DNA of 7,024 nucleotides from Bacillota bacterium (GTDB lineage: Bacteria > Bacillota > Clostridia > Christensenellales > Aristaeellaceae). The position numbers and the translations under genes were made by a program. The notes under the pieces were generated by a model. It saw nothing but the letters and a program-made list of their open reading frames with translations, ran no database searches and was not told the DNA's origin. The first letter of the stretch is position 1. Each line of letters opens with the position of its first letter. Shown here piece by piece: positions 5,705-7,024 of this stretch. The DNA is taken from contig JAEWRJ010000113.1 in NCBI GenBank assembly GCA_023460055.1, positions 1-7,024 on the forward strand, written 5' to 3'.

Positions 5705-6603
5705 ACGCTCCGATCCCCCACTTTCATCTGCAGGAAGGCCAGAGCCGCCACCATCACAAAGATCGTAAACGCCATGGAGGCCGCGTAGCCAAAGCGCGGC
5801 ACCTGCTCAAATGTAAGGCGGTAAATATAGAATGACAGGGAGGCCGTGCCGATGCCCGGGCCGCCCGCCGTCATGATGCGCACCTCGTCAAACAGCTGCA
5901 GGGTGCCGTTGGTGGACAGCACCGTCGTGAACAGGATGATCGGACGCAGCAGCGGCAGGGTGATCTTGAAAAACTGCTGCGTGGCCGAAGCGCCGTCAAT
6001 GCGCGCGGCTTCGTAGACCTGCGTATCGATGTTCTGCAGACCGGCCAGGTAGAAGACCATGTTATAGCCTGTCCAGCGCCACAGCATGGTGATGATGATC
6101 ACCGAGCGGGCGTAGGCGGCGTTTGTCAGGAAGGGGATGGGTTCTTTGAGCCAGCCCCAGTTGATCAGCAGGGTATTGATCAGGCCGTTGTTTGAAAACA
6201 GCTGCAAGAATATCATCGAACAGCTGACCAGGCTGGTGGCGCAGGGCAGAAAGATCAGCGTGCGGTAGATGCCGCGGCCCATCAGGCGCTTGTCATTGAG
6301 CAGGCTGGCCAGGATCAGCGCCAGGATCAGCATGATGGGCACCTGGATGATCAGGTAATAGAAGGTATTGCCCAAAGCCGTTGTATAGGTGTTGTCTTTG
6401 GGCAGGCGCTGGTAGTTGGCCAGACCGCCGAACTTGAGGTTGTTGCCCGTCCCTGTCTGCAGCGACAGCGTAAAGGCCTGTATCATGGGATAAAATGACA
6501 TCACCACGATCAAAATAACGGCCGGCATGATGAACAGCCAGCCCTTTCGGGCGGTGATCCGATCCAGCCCGCCGCGCTTTTTTGAGGCATTGTATGTCGT
6601 CAT
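5701..6603 (-). CDS. Sugar ABC transporter permease, MalF/UgpA type (CUT1)
   Basis: 300-residue inner-membrane permease that pairs with the downstream permease to form the translocation pore. Helix 1 is at about 22-48 (GWLFIMPAVILIVVMSFYPM), with further helices at about 82-102, 113-135, 165-188, 220-236 and 272-292. The EAA coupling loop is YEAARIDGASATQQFFKITL with PLLRP (197-221). MTAGGPGIGTASLSFYIY is the usual COG1175 segment. Length lacks the long MalF periplasmic insert, so it resembles UgpA and LacF types. ATG at 6603 has GGAAGGAG at 6618-6611 with a 7-nt spacer. The gene follows a binding-protein gene by 71 nt and overlaps the next permease by 4 nt. Substrate unknown. Confidence 0.93.
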   Translation of the reverse strand: MTTYNASKKRGGLDRITARKGWLFIMPAVILIVVMSFYPMIQAFTLSLQTGTGNNLKFGGLANYQRLPKDNTYTTALGNTFYYLIIQVPIMLILALILASLLNDKRLMGRGIYRTLIFLPCATSLVSCSMIFLQLFSNNGLINTLLINWGWLKEPIPFLTNAAYARSVIIITMLWRWTGYNMVFYLAGLQNIDTQVYEAARIDGASATQQFFKITLPLLRPIILFTTVLSTNGTLQLFDEVRIMTAGGPGIGTASLSFYIYRLTFEQVPRFGYAASMAFTIFVMVAALAFLQMKVGDRSV

Positions 6604-6633
6604 GCCCTCGCTCCTTCCCTGATAAGCAAAAGA

Positions 6634-6667
6634 GAGGCCCCGCGGGATCCTTGTACCGCGGGGCCTC
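6634..6667 (-). promoter_or_regulatory. Strong intercistronic hairpin between binding protein and permease genes
   Basis: Perfect 12-bp GC-rich stem, GAGGCCCCGCGG/CCGCGGGGCCTC, with a 10-nt loop, starting 7 nt after the binding-protein stop. In transcript direction it is followed only by TCTTTTGC, a poor U-tract. That suits partial termination or protection of the upstream message from 3' decay, as in other binding-protein/permease operons, giving more binding protein than permease. Regulatory role is inferred. Confidence 0.7.
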
Positions 6668-6674
6668 CGCTGGC

Positions 6675-7024
6675 TTATTCCATGATGAACTCAACCGCGG
6701 ACTGGGCGTCGTTAAGCGCCTGCTCAACCGTCGCGCCGTTTGAGATGGCCTCAATGGCGTTGACGATTTCATCGCGGGCTTCGTAGTTGTACACGCCGTA
6801 CTTGACCAGCGGTACATGGGCGGAATAGCTCATCAGGTCTTCAAACACCTTCTGGCCGCCAAAGAATGGATGGGGCTGGGCATAGGCTTCGCCAGCCGCG
6901 GCGGGCAGGTAGGTGGCGATGGCGCCGGAGGACTGCAGGATGGTCTGGTAGAAATCGACGCTGGCGCCGAAGGTCTTGGTCAGGAAGTCCACGGCGATCT
7001 CGGGGTTCTTGCTGGAGGCGGGCA
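6675..7024 (-). CDS. Sugar ABC transporter solute-binding protein, C-terminal part
   Basis: The last 115 residues of an extracytoplasmic lipoprotein-type binding protein that would deliver sugar to the two permeases. The N-terminus, with its signal peptide and lipobox, lies beyond the window edge. Visible features are SSKNPEIAVDFLTKTFG, the usual helix of the second lobe, then YLPAAAGEAYAQPHPFFGGQ and VFEDLMSYSAHVPLVKYG, and a final helix with EIVNAIEAISNGATVEQALN, typical of COG1653. The frame is open to 7024. TAA is at 6677-6675. First visible gene of the operon; promoter and regulator are outside. Exact sugar cannot be inferred. Confidence 0.85.
   Translation of the reverse strand, partial: PASSKNPEIAVDFLTKTFGASVDFYQTILQSSGAIATYLPAAAGEAYAQPHPFFGGQKVFEDLMSYSAHVPLVKYGVYNYEARDEIVNAIEAISNGATVEQALNDAQSAVEFIME

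Overview
The window is accessory, transposon-rich DNA around ordinary sugar-metabolism genes. Strong GGAGG-type ribosome binding sites, GC-rich metabolic genes with clostridial-looking proteins, a carbohydrate (CUT1) ABC operon and IS630/IS110 elements suggest an anaerobic Bacillota (Clostridia-like, probably host-gut). That placement is inference; no marker gene is present.

Layout. 1-1103 is most of an IS630-family element on the minus strand. Its transposase is split by an eight-A run, and its right terminal repeat abuts a TA. 1112-2741 is a complete IS110-family element on the minus strand. It has a DEDD recombinase (1261-2469) and, upstream of it, a well-formed bridge RNA whose four guide segments can be read against the element's ends and its target. 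2742-3103 is a large imperfect inverted repeat built of four stem-loop modules with CACAGAGG-type arms; the IS110 element sits in its left arm. 3182-4615 (+) is an alpha-D-phosphohexomutase with its own promoter and a bidirectional terminator (4652-4681). 4712-4865 is a 154-bp fold-back MITE with IS630-like ends flanked by TA. 4868-7024 (minus) is a sugar ABC-transport operon: end of the solute-binding protein, a 71-nt gap with a strong hairpin, then two permeases overlapping by 4 nt.

How it works together. The ABC operon imports a sugar or oligosaccharide (substrate not readable; no ATPase gene in the window), and the convergent phosphohexomutase interconverts hexose 1- and 6-phosphates. The two transcripts meet at a shared terminator, and a MITE lies between the last permease stop codon and that terminator. 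The left 3.1 kb is layered mobile and repeat DNA. The IS110 element can be delimited to the base because donor and target guides, core dinucleotide and a predicted circle-junction promoter all agree.
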